Origin: Ga0077555 sp964500805
GTDB lineage: Bacteria; Pseudomonadota; Alphaproteobacteria; Rhizobiales; Hyphomicrobiaceae
Direction: 5' to 3'
Length of the DNA: 64,000 nucleotides
Assembly: GCA_964500805.1 (NCBI GenBank)
Contig: CAZCQH010000021.1
Span: forward strand, 1-64,000
Part shown: piece by piece, positions 1 through 8,439 of the stretch
How positions within the stretch are numbered: position 1 is the stretch's first letter
Layout of the letters: every line of letters begins with the position of its first letter
Translations under genes and position numbers: made by a program
The notes under the pieces: generated by a model
What the model was told of the DNA's origin: nothing
What the model saw: the letters and a program-made list of their open reading frames with translations, nothing else
The model's database searches: none

Positions 1-1
1 A

Positions 2-958
2 AAGCGAGGGCTGATCTTTCAAGCTAAGCGTGGCCCGAAGAAACTGGGCAAGTCAATCGGGCAGGCGGCTTGGCCCGACAAACCTGTCAAGATCGTAGTC
101 CCCTACGCCGCAGGCGGCGGCACCGACATCGTTGCGCGGCCGTGGATGGAAAAGCTCGGCCAGGCTTTTGGCCAACCATTCGTGATCGAGAACCGGGGCG
201 GCGCCTCCGGCATGATCGGCACCGAGGCCGTGTCCAAGTCGGCCGCTGATGGGTACACGCTGCTGTTCACGCCCAACAACACGCTGAACATCCTGCCATT
301 GCTGAAGCAGGTGCCCTACGATCCCGCCAAGAGCTTCGATCCGATCGGGCGGGCTGGCGACATGGTGTGCGGATTCGTGATCCATCCGGCCGTCGGTGTG
401 AAGACGTTCCAGGAGATGCTCGATTACGCAAAGAAGAATCCGGGCAAGCTCGCGTACGCATCCTCGGGTGCGGGTACGGCAACGCAGATGCGCGTCGAGA
501 TGCTGAAGCTCAAGGCCGGTGTCGACATCCTGCATGTGCCCTATCGCGGCGGTGCGGATGCCCTGAACGACGTCCTCGCCAATAACGCGCAGATGATGAA
601 CGAGTCGAGCTCGCTGCCCCACGTCCGGGCCGGCAAGCTGCATCTGCTCAATATCAATCATCCCACGCGCAGCACCGAATTCCCGGACGTGCCGACTCTG
701 GCCGAACTCGGCTTCCCGGGCGCCGATGTGCCGATCTGGTTCATGCTGATGGCGCCAGCCGGCACGCCGAAGGAGATCCGCGAGAAGATCGCTGCAAAAA
801 TGCAGGAGATCGCAAACGACGAGGGCATGAAGAAGACGCTGGCGTCGGCGGGCTACGCACCCGTGCCACGCGTCCTGGACGATGTTGCGAAGGACCTGGC
901 TGAAGGCGCTGAAACCAATCAGGGCTTGATCAAGGCGGCGAATATCAAGCTGGAATAG
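2..958 (+). CDS. TctC/Bug-family tripartite transporter solute receptor, 5' partial
   Basis: The frame is open from the window edge to the stop at 956-958, so the 5' end lies outside. It encodes a periplasmic solute-binding protein of the Bug/TctC family, which capture carboxylates or other small organics for tripartite tricarboxylate transporters or act as orphan receptors. Supporting features are the classic mature start WPDKPVKIVVPY, the glycine loop AAGGGTD, the IENRGGASGMIGTE motif, the DILHVPYRGG segment and a C-terminal helix rich in E and K. The ligand cannot be told from sequence. Odd point: the roughly 23 codons before WPDKP are basic (KRG..., AKRGPKK) and do not look like the hydrophobic end of a signal peptide. 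Either the N-terminus is remodelled or the true start and signal lie in another arrangement upstream. No TctA or TctB partner is present. Confidence 0.88.
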   Translation, partial: KRGLIFQAKRGPKKLGKSIGQAAWPDKPVKIVVPYAAGGGTDIVARPWMEKLGQAFGQPFVIENRGGASGMIGTEAVSKSAADGYTLLFTPNNTLNILPLLKQVPYDPAKSFDPIGRAGDMVCGFVIHPAVGVKTFQEMLDYAKKNPGKLAYASSGAGTATQMRVEMLKLKAGVDILHVPYRGGADALNDVLANNAQMMNESSSLPHVRAGKLHLLNINHPTRSTEFPDVPTLAELGFPGADVPIWFMLMAPAGTPKEIREKIAAKMQEIANDEGMKKTLASAGYAPVPRVLDDVAKDLAEGAETNQGLIKAANIKLE

Positions 959-1087
959 CTGGGGCTGCTTGCTGGGCGTATGCCTTCCGGGTGGTGAATG
1001 GCAAGGTCAGGACATTATCGTTGGGTCACGTGAGGCAAATGGAATCTACTCGTCCTTGCGGTTCGTCATGGTCCATTAACTCAGCGC

Positions 1088-2194
1088 TCACCGCCGGAAC
1101 AGCAGGCTCGCGTCGCCGTAAGAATAGAACCTGTACCCATGCGCGATGGCGTGGGCATAGGCGGCGCGCATGGTGTCGAGACCGCTGAACGCAGCGACCA
1201 GCATGAACAGGGTCGATCGCGGCAAGTGGAAGTTGGTCATCAGCGCGTCGACGGCACGGAAGTGATAGCCGGGGGTGATGAAGATCGATGTCTCGCCGGA
1301 AAAAGGCTTGATCGTGCCGTCCACCGCGGCAGCACTCTCGAGCAGCCGCAGCGCTGTCGTACCGATGGAGACGATCCGGCCTCCTTGTTCGCGGGCTTGA
1401 TTGAGCGCGCTTGCCGTTTCGGGCGTGATCTCTCCCCATTCCGCGTGCATCGTGTGGCTGTCGGTGTCTTCCGACTTGACGGGGAGAAATGTGCCGGCGC
1501 CGACGTGTAGCGTGATCGTGTGCCGCTGAATGCCGCGCGCTTCCAGCGCAGCGACCAGCTCAGGCGTGAAATGCAGGGCTGCGGTCGGCGCGGCAACCGC
1601 TCCCTCGCGAGCCGCAAATAGCGTCTGGTAGCTGACACGGTCGTCATCGTCCGCCGGCCGCTTCAGCGCGATGTAGGGCGGCAGCGGCATCTCTCCGAGG
1701 GTCGCGATCGCCTCGTCGAGATAGGCGCTGGTGAGCGAGAATGAAAGCTCGATCTCCCCGGCATCGCCCTTTGCTGTGACGGTTGCGGCGAGCTCTCCCA
1801 GCAGGCAAACACGCCCTGGGGTGCCGAAGATGATGCGATCGCCCACCTCGAGACGCTTCGCGGGGCGCGCAAAGGCTCGCCAGCACGAGTCGTCGACGCG
1901 CTTGATCAGGTTGACGGAGATGCGGGCTGTCTTGCCGTCGCGGGTGCGAATTCCGGCGAGCGCCGCTGGAATCACCTTGGTGTCGTTGACGACGAGCACA
2001 TCGCCTGGCTCGAGCAGCGACGGAAGATCGCGAACGATGTGGTCCACGAAAAGCGGCGGCGCGCGCCCACTCGCCCCGGCCGTACCTAATGCATGCGGCC
2101 TGACGACGAGCAGGCGCGCCGCGTCGCGTGGCTCGACCGGCCGCAGTGCGATCAGGTGCTCGGGCAGCACGAAGTCAAAAAGGTCGGTGCGCAT
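1088..2194 (-). CDS. queA: S-adenosylmethionine:tRNA ribosyltransferase-isomerase
   Basis: QueA transfers and isomerises the ribosyl group of S-adenosylmethionine onto preQ1 in tRNA, forming epoxyqueuosine at wobble position 34. The 368-residue product shows the family landmarks in order: RPVEPRDAARLLVV near the N-terminus, NDTKVIPA, AAPTAALHFT, HVGAGTFLPVK and TNFHLPRSTLFMLVAAFSG near the C-terminus. The open frame extends 39 codons upstream, but the ATG at 2194 gives the family N-terminus MRTDLFDFVLPEHLIALRP, so that start was chosen. The gene for a secreted protein ends 43 bp upstream on the same strand, suggesting co-transcription. No tgt gene follows within the window. Confidence 0.97.
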   Translation of the reverse strand: MRTDLFDFVLPEHLIALRPVEPRDAARLLVVRPHALGTAGASGRAPPLFVDHIVRDLPSLLEPGDVLVVNDTKVIPAALAGIRTRDGKTARISVNLIKRVDDSCWRAFARPAKRLEVGDRIIFGTPGRVCLLGELAATVTAKGDAGEIELSFSLTSAYLDEAIATLGEMPLPPYIALKRPADDDDRVSYQTLFAAREGAVAAPTAALHFTPELVAALEARGIQRHTITLHVGAGTFLPVKSEDTDSHTMHAEWGEITPETASALNQAREQGGRIVSIGTTALRLLESAAAVDGTIKPFSGETSIFITPGYHFRAVDALMTNFHLPRSTLFMLVAAFSGLDTMRAAYAHAIAHGYRFYSYGDASLLFRR

Positions 2195-2237
2195 GGCACC
2201 GACCTCGTAGCGCAAGCCTTGCCGCAGTTCCAGATGC

Positions 2238-3152
2238 TCAGCGCTGGTTCTTGCGCAGCATCTTTTCCTGCCTGGGTGGCGGCGGCGGTGCCACAGCAAG
2301 AATGGCAGCATTGGCCTCGGTCGTCAGGCGATCGAAGTTGCTGGTCTCGGCGGCCAGCAGAGCATCGCGAAGGGCTTCCCCGTTGGGGCCGTTGACGAGC
2401 GGCTTGCAGAGAGCCGCGAACTTCGGGCTGTCGCTCGCCTTGGCCGCAATCGAGTACTTTGCAGCGTAGGCCGTTTTCAGGCGCGACACCACCTTCTGCT
2501 CATTGAGACCTGCAAGTGCCGAGACCAGTGTTTCGACGGCCTTGGTTGACCCGGTTGCGCCGTAGTAGGCCCACAGCATCTCGAGGACGCTCGGATGTAC
2601 CAGCGGGTCCATCTCGGGAATCGGCCTGGCGCCACGCGATGCGAGCTCGTCCATGAGCTTGGCGCGTCCCGGCCAAAGCTTCTGCAGCTGGGCCAGCCGT
2701 TCCTGCCAGTCGTCGCGCCCAGACATCAGGATGGCGCGTGGCAGGCCCATGGCCGTGGTGTCGGTCAGCTCATAGTAGATCGGTGCCAGCAGCGTGACGA
2801 ACTCGGGATTGGTATAGATCAGGCCGGCGACGAACGCGTCGCTGGTCGCAATAACCTGCGGCGCATGAGGAGAGAGGGCCTGGAAGCTCTTCAGGACCGT
2901 TACAGCCAGCTTGACGTCCGGCTTCTCATTGTAGTCCGAGATGAGCTTGCTGAATAAGCTCGTGGTCAGCTCGGCTTCCGCTCGCTTCTTTCTGTTGGCT
3001 TCGGCCTGCTTGGCCGCTGCCTCCGCCGCCTTTTTAGGATCTTCCTTCGGAGCTTTCGGATCTTCCTTAGCGGCATTGGCTGCCATTGGCGTGACGGCGG
3101 CTGCCAGAATCGCAATCGCCAGCGCGCTTGTAATCGATCGCAGAATACGCAT
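2238..3152 (-). CDS. secreted protein of unknown function, Lys/Ala-rich N-terminus
   Basis: A 304-residue protein with a clear Sec signal peptide (MRILRS then a hydrophobic stretch ending MAANA, about residues 1-28), so probably periplasmic. A charged linker with repeated KEDPK follows (about 30-60), then a mostly helical domain of about 220 residues, then a proline-rich tail (PPPPPRQ). I do not recognise the domain. ATG 3152 was chosen over an ATG 36 bp upstream because a GAGGG ribosome-binding site sits just before it and the signal peptide starts directly there. It lies 43 bp upstream of queA on the same strand and may share its transcript, with no functional link visible. Confidence 0.75.
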   Translation of the reverse strand: MRILRSITSALAIAILAAAVTPMAANAAKEDPKAPKEDPKKAAEAAAKQAEANRKKRAEAELTTSLFSKLISDYNEKPDVKLAVTVLKSFQALSPHAPQVIATSDAFVAGLIYTNPEFVTLLAPIYYELTDTTAMGLPRAILMSGRDDWQERLAQLQKLWPGRAKLMDELASRGARPIPEMDPLVHPSVLEMLWAYYGATGSTKAVETLVSALAGLNEQKVVSRLKTAYAAKYSIAAKASDSPKFAALCKPLVNGPNGEALRDALLAAETSNFDRLTTEANAAILAVAPPPPPRQEKMLRKNQR

Positions 3153-3286
3153 CACACCCTCTGCCTGCCTCATATGCGAGACATGCACGATATGTTCATC
3201 TCGGTTAAAAAACGGTTAGTGTGATTACGAATTGGCGCCGCTGCCGCATTGAAATTTCCGCTTCCGCAATCGGCATCGAGGCGGGT

Positions 3287-4720
3287 TCAATCCCCGATGA
3301 TTTTCGTCGTCACCTGGCTGTTGACGTCGCCGGGGGACCATCCGGCGAGGATTCCCGAGAAGAGACCTGCGCGCCCGCCGGCGATCACGACATTGAATCC
3401 ACCAGCGCGGAATTTCTTGATGCGCGTGCCACGCTGGCTCTCCTTGACGCCCGTCAGCATGCCATCGAGCCCGGACAGGATCTTGTCGGCATCGACCGTG
3501 GTGAGGCGGTCGATCTCCTCCTTGAATTTCGCCTTGGACCAGCCAGCCTCGCGAAACACCCGTTGATGGTCGGGTGCCATCACAAGAATGGCGTCGGGAC
3601 CTGGGAACGACTTCGGATGATACATGGCGTTGAGCCCGGCCGCGAAGCTGGCGGCGAGCGACTCCGGCGTCCGCGACACCTGGTCGACGATGCCTTGCAC
3701 GCCATAGCCTGCAAAAAGCGTCACCGCGGACTTGCCGGCTGGCACACCACGTTCGACGGCAAGCGACTCCCAGCAGCTGTCCTCCTCGTTCTCCGGAAAG
3801 CAGAAGCCGAGCTTGCCGGGATTGCCGAGCGTCGCGCGGTCAACGCCGCCCGGCTTACCCCCTCCTACGTTGCGGATCGTCAGTTGCAGCGCGCGTCCGA
3901 TCGTGGAGTTGGCGCGGTTGCCCTGACCGAGCGCGTTGATCCCGGCATTCATGCCGAGTGCTTTGCGCGCGGGCCCGTTTACGATCGCGATCGGTCCGAT
4001 GAACATGGTCGTGGCGATGACGCCGTGAAGACAGAAGGCATCGTCGAGCGCGGCTTCGACGGCAGCAAGGAGCGTCGGCATATACTCGGGCTTGCAGCCC
4101 GCCATCACGGCATTGACGGCAACCTTCTCGACCGTGCATGGCTGATAGTCCGGCGGCATGGCACCGAGAATCTCGTGCGGATCGCGCTTCGTCCCCTGCA
4201 GCATGCGATAGACGCGCACTGGCGTCGGGGGCACGACAGGGAGTCCGTCCGACCAGTCGCGATCGAAGGCGGTTTCAAATTCGTCCTCGTAGTCGCCGAG
4301 CTCGATTTTCCGGGACTTGAACGAAAAGTTGCCGAATTTCAGAGCCAGCTCGTCGGAGATGTTGGGATCAGTGACCAGCGAGCCGCACCCAGGGCGCTGG
4401 GCTGGCAAATCGGGTCCAAGACCCTTAAGGCGCGTGATCTGCTCCCACTCCGTGCGGTCCCAGCCGATGGCGCGAGCGGTCTCACGGCCGCCCTCGATGC
4501 GGAGCACGGTCGGCACTGTCTCGATCTTGTTGTCCCACGACAGCTTCAGGTCGCGTCCATCGACCACTGGACCAGCGCCGGCGGGAAACGACGGATCGTC
4601 CTCGGTCACGATGGTGACCTTGCCGGCCTTGGCCAGCTGCTGCAGGACGGGCTCCACCATCACGCATGTTGGGCAGTCGCGTTTGACAACGACGGCAAGA
4701 CCGTCCGGCAGAGCTGGCAT
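3287..4720 (-). CDS. thioredoxin-like domain fused to a large conserved domain of unknown function
   Basis: A 477-residue cytosolic protein. The first ~90 residues form a thioredoxin-like fold with a CPTC redox motif (VVVKRDCPTCVMVEPVL) and the cis-proline region TVPTVLRI. After a linker comes a ~350-residue domain beginning near DGLPVVPPTPVRVYRML, with the segments PCTVEKVAVNAVMAGCKPEYMP, IVNGPARKALGMN, NALGQGNRANSTIGRA and VDRATLGNPGKLGFCFPE. From memory, such proteins are annotated only as thioredoxin-family or hypothetical. Several conserved-looking cysteines (AGCKPEY, FCLHG, GFCFPE, DSCWE) suggest a redox-active or metal centre, which is inference. ATG 4720 (MPALPDG) was chosen because it has a GAGAG element; an alternative ATG is at 4741. 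It is divergent from the flavin monooxygenase gene, 262 bp away. Confidence 0.72.
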   Translation of the reverse strand: MPALPDGLAVVVKRDCPTCVMVEPVLQQLAKAGKVTIVTEDDPSFPAGAGPVVDGRDLKLSWDNKIETVPTVLRIEGGRETARAIGWDRTEWEQITRLKGLGPDLPAQRPGCGSLVTDPNISDELALKFGNFSFKSRKIELGDYEDEFETAFDRDWSDGLPVVPPTPVRVYRMLQGTKRDPHEILGAMPPDYQPCTVEKVAVNAVMAGCKPEYMPTLLAAVEAALDDAFCLHGVIATTMFIGPIAIVNGPARKALGMNAGINALGQGNRANSTIGRALQLTIRNVGGGKPGGVDRATLGNPGKLGFCFPENEEDSCWESLAVERGVPAGKSAVTLFAGYGVQGIVDQVSRTPESLAASFAAGLNAMYHPKSFPGPDAILVMAPDHQRVFREAGWSKAKFKEEIDRLTTVDADKILSGLDGMLTGVKESQRGTRIKKFRAGGFNVVIAGGRAGLFSGILAGWSPGDVNSQVTTKIIGD

Positions 4721-4982
4721 GGGGTACCTCTCACGGGGCATCGGGAAATCGGATCGTTGCTTCAAGAGTAGACTCAAAGCGGCGCGACCAACAACAATTC
4801 TCAGCGCCGCCATGCGCTGGATCAAGACAGGCTCGTGGTTGGTACGCGTACCGCTCATGGCAGCGAGCAATTTCGGGCATAGGGGTGTGAGACTGGCCCA
4901 GACAGGCCATTTGGCGCAGTTGTCTTCACCGCCCGAACCGGTCCAATTTCACCAACGTGCATCGGACAGAATGAGGATTGCC

Positions 4983-6353
4983 ATGGCCGCGCCGCGCCAG
5001 ATCACGATGATCGCCTTCATGCAGGCGCAGAACTGTTCGAACTACGTCGGCTCGTGGCGGCACCCGGCCTCTCACAGCGACTTTCTCACTGCCGCCTACT
5101 TCCAGCGCATGGCGCGTATCCTCGAGGACGGTAAGTTTCACGTCGCCTTTTTTGACGACCGCCTTGCCATGCCGGATCGCTACAAGAACGACCACGTCGA
5201 ATCGGTCGAGGGCGGCGTACGCGTGGTCAAGATGGACGTGACCACCATTATGACGGTGATGGGACTTGCGACCTCGAAGCTCGGCATTGGCGGCACGGGA
5301 TCGACCACGTACTTCGAGCCGTTCCACATCGCGCGTGCCTGGGGAACGCTCGATCATATGATCGGGGGCCGGGCAGCGTGGAACGTGGTGACGTCGGTCA
5401 ATGACGGCGAAGCGCTGAATTTCGGCCGCGAAGAGCATCTCGAGCACGACTTGCGCTACGACCGGGCAGACGAGTTCCTCGAGGTCGTGCTCGGCCACTG
5501 GGACACTTGGGAGGATGACGCTCTGCTGGTCGACAAGGAGAGCGGGCGGTTTGCAGATGGACGCAAGGTTCACCGCCTGGACCACGCCGGAAAGTTCTTC
5601 AAGTCGCGTGGACCGTTCACCGTCCCGCGCACACCGCAAGGCCGCCCTGTGATCATCCAGGCCGGACAGTCGGGGCGCGGCAAGCAGTTCGCGGCGCGGT
5701 GGGGCGAGCTGATTTTTGCGTCGTACAAGAACCTCGAGGAAGCGAAAGCCAACTACAAGGAAGTGAAGGCGGCGATCGCGCAGGAAGGGCGCGATCCGGA
5801 AAAGGTCGTCATCGCTCCGGCTTGCTACGCCTTTGTCGGCGAGACGCGCGGCATGGCCGAAGAGAAGTTCCAGCTCGCCGACAGTCTGGCGCGGCCCATC
5901 GACACGTTGTCGCTGCTCTCCGAGGCAATCAACTTCGACTTCGGCTCGAAGGGCATGGACGAGGCGTTCTCGGACGCTGAAATGGCGAAGCTCTCCGGCA
6001 TGCACGGTATGCGCGATCGGGTGATCCGCGGTTCGGGCAAGAAGAACCCGACCGTGCGCGATTTCGTCGAGCATTCGGGCCGAGGGCGGCTCCGCGAGCA
6101 GCCGATCTTCAAGGGCAATGCCAAGGATGTCGCCGACCAGATGGAGGTCTGGTTCAAGGAGCGCGGTTGTGACGGCTTCGTGCTCGGCACAACCGTGATG
6201 CCTGGCGGCTATGAAGATTTCGTGCGCATGGTCGTGCCCGAGCTGCAGCGGCGAGGCCTCTACCATAAAGACTACCGCGGCGCGACGTTGCGCGAGAACT
6301 TGGGCCTCGAGCGCGCTCAAATCGGGGATTGGAAACGGCGCAGCACACGGTGA
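4983..6353 (+). CDS. FMN-dependent luciferase-like monooxygenase (NtaA/SnaA/DszA type)
   Basis: A 456-residue flavin-dependent monooxygenase of the bacterial-luciferase superfamily, in the NtaA/SnaA/DszA subgroup, which uses FMNH2 supplied by a separate reductase to oxidise small xenobiotics, aminopolycarboxylates or thio compounds. Evidence: the N-terminal block GSWRHPAS, the FFDDRLAMPDRY loop, GGTGSTTYFEPFHIAR, the GGRAAWNVVTS motif with GEALNFG, the RPVIIQAGQSGRGKQFAARW phosphate-binding region, and the C-terminal GCDGFVLG. ATG 4983 was chosen over ATG 4971 because GAGGA stands seven bases before it. No flavin reductase gene is adjacent, so the electron donor must be encoded elsewhere. The substrate is unknown. 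Confidence 0.9.
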   Translation: MAAPRQITMIAFMQAQNCSNYVGSWRHPASHSDFLTAAYFQRMARILEDGKFHVAFFDDRLAMPDRYKNDHVESVEGGVRVVKMDVTTIMTVMGLATSKLGIGGTGSTTYFEPFHIARAWGTLDHMIGGRAAWNVVTSVNDGEALNFGREEHLEHDLRYDRADEFLEVVLGHWDTWEDDALLVDKESGRFADGRKVHRLDHAGKFFKSRGPFTVPRTPQGRPVIIQAGQSGRGKQFAARWGELIFASYKNLEEAKANYKEVKAAIAQEGRDPEKVVIAPACYAFVGETRGMAEEKFQLADSLARPIDTLSLLSEAINFDFGSKGMDEAFSDAEMAKLSGMHGMRDRVIRGSGKKNPTVRDFVEHSGRGRLREQPIFKGNAKDVADQMEVWFKERGCDGFVLGTTVMPGGYEDFVRMVVPELQRRGLYHKDYRGATLRENLGLERAQIGDWKRRSTR

Positions 6354-6537
6354 TCGGCCGGCTGGCGAACGTCGCTGTTGGGATACATGCGGCTTGCCAT
6401 TGCAGTCTTGAGCGGAATCAATCGGGGCGGCCGGCGTGCATGATACCGGTGTACGTTGCAGCGTGCCTCAACGCGAGCCCGCGCCGATCTCCGGTCTCGG
6501 GTCGCGCATGGCGGTGACGCTCGGTCAGGGAAACCTC

Positions 6538-7281
6538 ATGCATGCGAACGGCCAGCCCGCAGTCTGCTCTTCACTCCCGGGGCTCGATCCGGAGGCCTAC
6601 GCCCTCTGGCGTATGAGCAGCCTCGGCACGATCACCGAGAATTTGGAAAGGCGACTCGTTCTCGACCTCATCGGCGATGTTGCCGGACAGCGCGTGCTCG
6701 AAATCGGCTGCGGCGACGGTACGCTGGCGCTCGAGCTGGAGCAGCGCGGCGCGCATGTAACCGGCATCGATCAATCGCACGAAATGATCGCTGCAGCGCG
6801 GAAGCGGGCATTGGCTGCAAGCATGCAGGCTCAATTCCAAGTCGGCCAAGCGCAGGAGCTGCCCGTCGCGGCCGGGCAGTGCGATCTCGTCGTCGCCTTC
6901 ACGATCCTGTGCTTTGTCGACAACGCGGCGCCGGTGTTCCGCGAGATCGCGCGTGTCCTGCGTCCCGGCGGACGGCTGGTCATCGGGGAGCTCAACCGCT
7001 GGAGCACGTGGGCGGCCGAGCGGCGCATCCGGGCCTGGCTCGGATCTGAGTTGTGGCGGCGAGGTCGGTTCCGGACGGCCCGCCAACTGCGACGGCTTGC
7101 CGCCGATGCGGGGCTTGCGCCTGGTCCTGTGACGGGGGCCGTCTTCTATCCGCGATCGACGTTGGCAGCACGCCGGTTCGCTCCCTACGACCGCCGTCTT
7201 GGTCAGCTTACGACAATTGGCGCGGCGTTCATCGCGCTCAGCGCGCGCAAGCCAGTGCATGGCGCTGAGATTGCGAGTTGA
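6538..7281 (+). CDS. class I SAM-dependent methyltransferase (UbiE/type 11 fold)
   Basis: A 247-residue class I methyltransferase. Motif I is VLEIGCGDGTLALEL, followed by an acidic strand end (VTGIDQS) that binds the ribose of S-adenosylmethionine, motif II-like CDLVVAFTILCFV, and REIARVLRPGGRLVIGELN, typical of Methyltransf_11 proteins. The acceptor is not predictable. ATG 6538 follows an AGGGA element; an in-frame ATG at 6508 would add ten residues. It lies 184 bp after the flavin monooxygenase and 21 bp before the FNT channel gene on the same strand, so a short operon with the channel is possible. Confidence 0.82.
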   Translation: MHANGQPAVCSSLPGLDPEAYALWRMSSLGTITENLERRLVLDLIGDVAGQRVLEIGCGDGTLALELEQRGAHVTGIDQSHEMIAAARKRALAASMQAQFQVGQAQELPVAAGQCDLVVAFTILCFVDNAAPVFREIARVLRPGGRLVIGELNRWSTWAAERRIRAWLGSELWRRGRFRTARQLRRLAADAGLAPGPVTGAVFYPRSTLAARRFAPYDRRLGQLTTIGAAFIALSARKPVHGAEIAS

Positions 7282-7302
7282 TGGACCTGGTCAGAGGTGG
7301 TC

Positions 7303-8175
7303 ATGGCGATGACGCGAGACGACCGGCCGGCGCGCGTTGCACGGATCGATCCGATCATGCCGCCGGCGATGGCGCTGGCTTGCGAGGCGGCGGGTACGAC
7401 CAAAGCAGGTCGGGACGCGGTTGCGCTCGTTGTTCTGGGTGTTCTGGCGGGCGCGTTCATCGCCTTTGGCGCGATGTTCATGACCATCGTGATGACGGGT
7501 GCAGGCGAGCTGCCGTGGGGCATGGCTCGGCTCGTCGGCGGCCTCGTGTTCTCGCTCGGGCTCATTCTGGTGATTGTCGGCGGGGCTGAGCTCTTCACCG
7601 GCGACTCGCTGATGATCGTGGCCTGCGCGAGTCGACGGATAACGCCCGTCGCGCTGATGCGGGCCTGGACGCTCGTCTACGTCGGCAACATCCTGGGCGC
7701 AGTTGGGACAGCTGCACTGGTCTATCTTTCGGGGCAGCATGAGTTCGCGGGAGCGGCGGTTGCCAAGACGGCGCTCGCGATCGCTGCGACGAAAGCAGCG
7801 CTGCCGACGGTGCAACTCTTCTTTCTTGCGGTGTTGTGCAACGTGCTGGTTTGCCTGGCGGTATGGATGTCGTTCGGCGCCGAGAGCACGGCGGGGAAAG
7901 TGCTGGTGATCGTGCCGCCGGTCGCCGCCTTCGTGGCGGCCGGGTTCGAGCATTCGATCGCGAACATTTATCTGCTGCCCTATGCTCTCATGATCAAGAG
8001 CGCAGGATCGCCTGAGCTGTGGCAGACGATCGGGTCGGGCGCGCAGAGCGTGGCTGGGCTGACGGCCAGTTCGGCACTCCACAATATCGTGGTGGCGACG
8101 GTGGGTAACCTGATCGGCGGCAGCCTGATGGTGGGAGCGGTTTACTGGTTCGTCTATTTGCGCGGGCGGAATTAG
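7303..8175 (+). CDS. formate/nitrite transporter (FNT) family channel
   Basis: A 290-residue inner-membrane protein of the FocA/NirC family, pentameric channels for small monovalent anions such as formate, nitrite or hydrosulfide. Six hydrophobic segments are visible, with FNT landmarks GAFIAFGAMF in the first helix pair, VGGAELFTGDSLM, a central CNVLVCLAVWMS, GFEHSIANIY (the conserved histidine loop) and GNLIGGSLMVGAVYW at the end. ATG 7303 follows AGAGG and was preferred to the GTG at 7297. A ~35-residue N-terminal extension precedes the first helix. The substrate cannot be assigned from sequence, and no formate dehydrogenase or nitrite reductase gene is nearby. Confidence 0.9.
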   Translation: MAMTRDDRPARVARIDPIMPPAMALACEAAGTTKAGRDAVALVVLGVLAGAFIAFGAMFMTIVMTGAGELPWGMARLVGGLVFSLGLILVIVGGAELFTGDSLMIVACASRRITPVALMRAWTLVYVGNILGAVGTAALVYLSGQHEFAGAAVAKTALAIAATKAALPTVQLFFLAVLCNVLVCLAVWMSFGAESTAGKVLVIVPPVAAFVAAGFEHSIANIYLLPYALMIKSAGSPELWQTIGSGAQSVAGLTASSALHNIVVATVGNLIGGSLMVGAVYWFVYLRGRN

Positions 8176-8212
8176 TCGCCAAGTGCGGGAGCTTGACGGC
8201 TGCGGCGGCCTG

Positions 8213-8310
8213 CACGAACCGGCAGCCGAGCCTTGCGAAGGCTGCATCCCGCGTTGCAATCGGAATGCCGAGATCCAGAAGAAAACGTGAGTATCGAGAA
8301 TGACCGCCAC
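8213..8310 (-). pseudogene. remnant of a VapC-type PIN-domain toxin
   Basis: On the minus strand a GTG at 8310 begins a reading of VAVILDTHVFFW, the start of a VapC PIN domain including the first catalytic Asp. In a second frame the very next codons read DLGIPIATRDAAFARLGCRF, which matches the VapC C-terminal block with the TRD acidic residue. The roughly 90 codons normally between these two blocks are missing and the frame is shifted, so this is an internally deleted relic. No intact antitoxin gene is visible upstream. Recognition is by eye from two short blocks that lie in the correct order and adjoin. Confidence 0.6.
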
Positions 8311-8439
8311 TCACTCCACCTTCGAATGCTTCCCCGAGAAGAGTTTGCGAGCTGCATGAATTCACCATTGGCGCGGGCGGCTGATCCTGCCAATCTGGTA
8401 GCTCCGGGAAGGCCCGAGGCATGGAGGCATGAGCCAGCG

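Noticed and set aside
3221..4771. 516-codon plus-strand frame opposite the thioredoxin-domain gene
   Set aside because: The minus-strand product has recognisable motifs and this one has none; GC-rich antisense frames are common here.
4926..6320. 464-codon minus-strand frame opposite the flavin monooxygenase
   Set aside because: It is a shadow of a well-conserved luciferase-like gene with perfect motifs on the plus strand; its own translation is rich in Arg, His and Leu with no domain.
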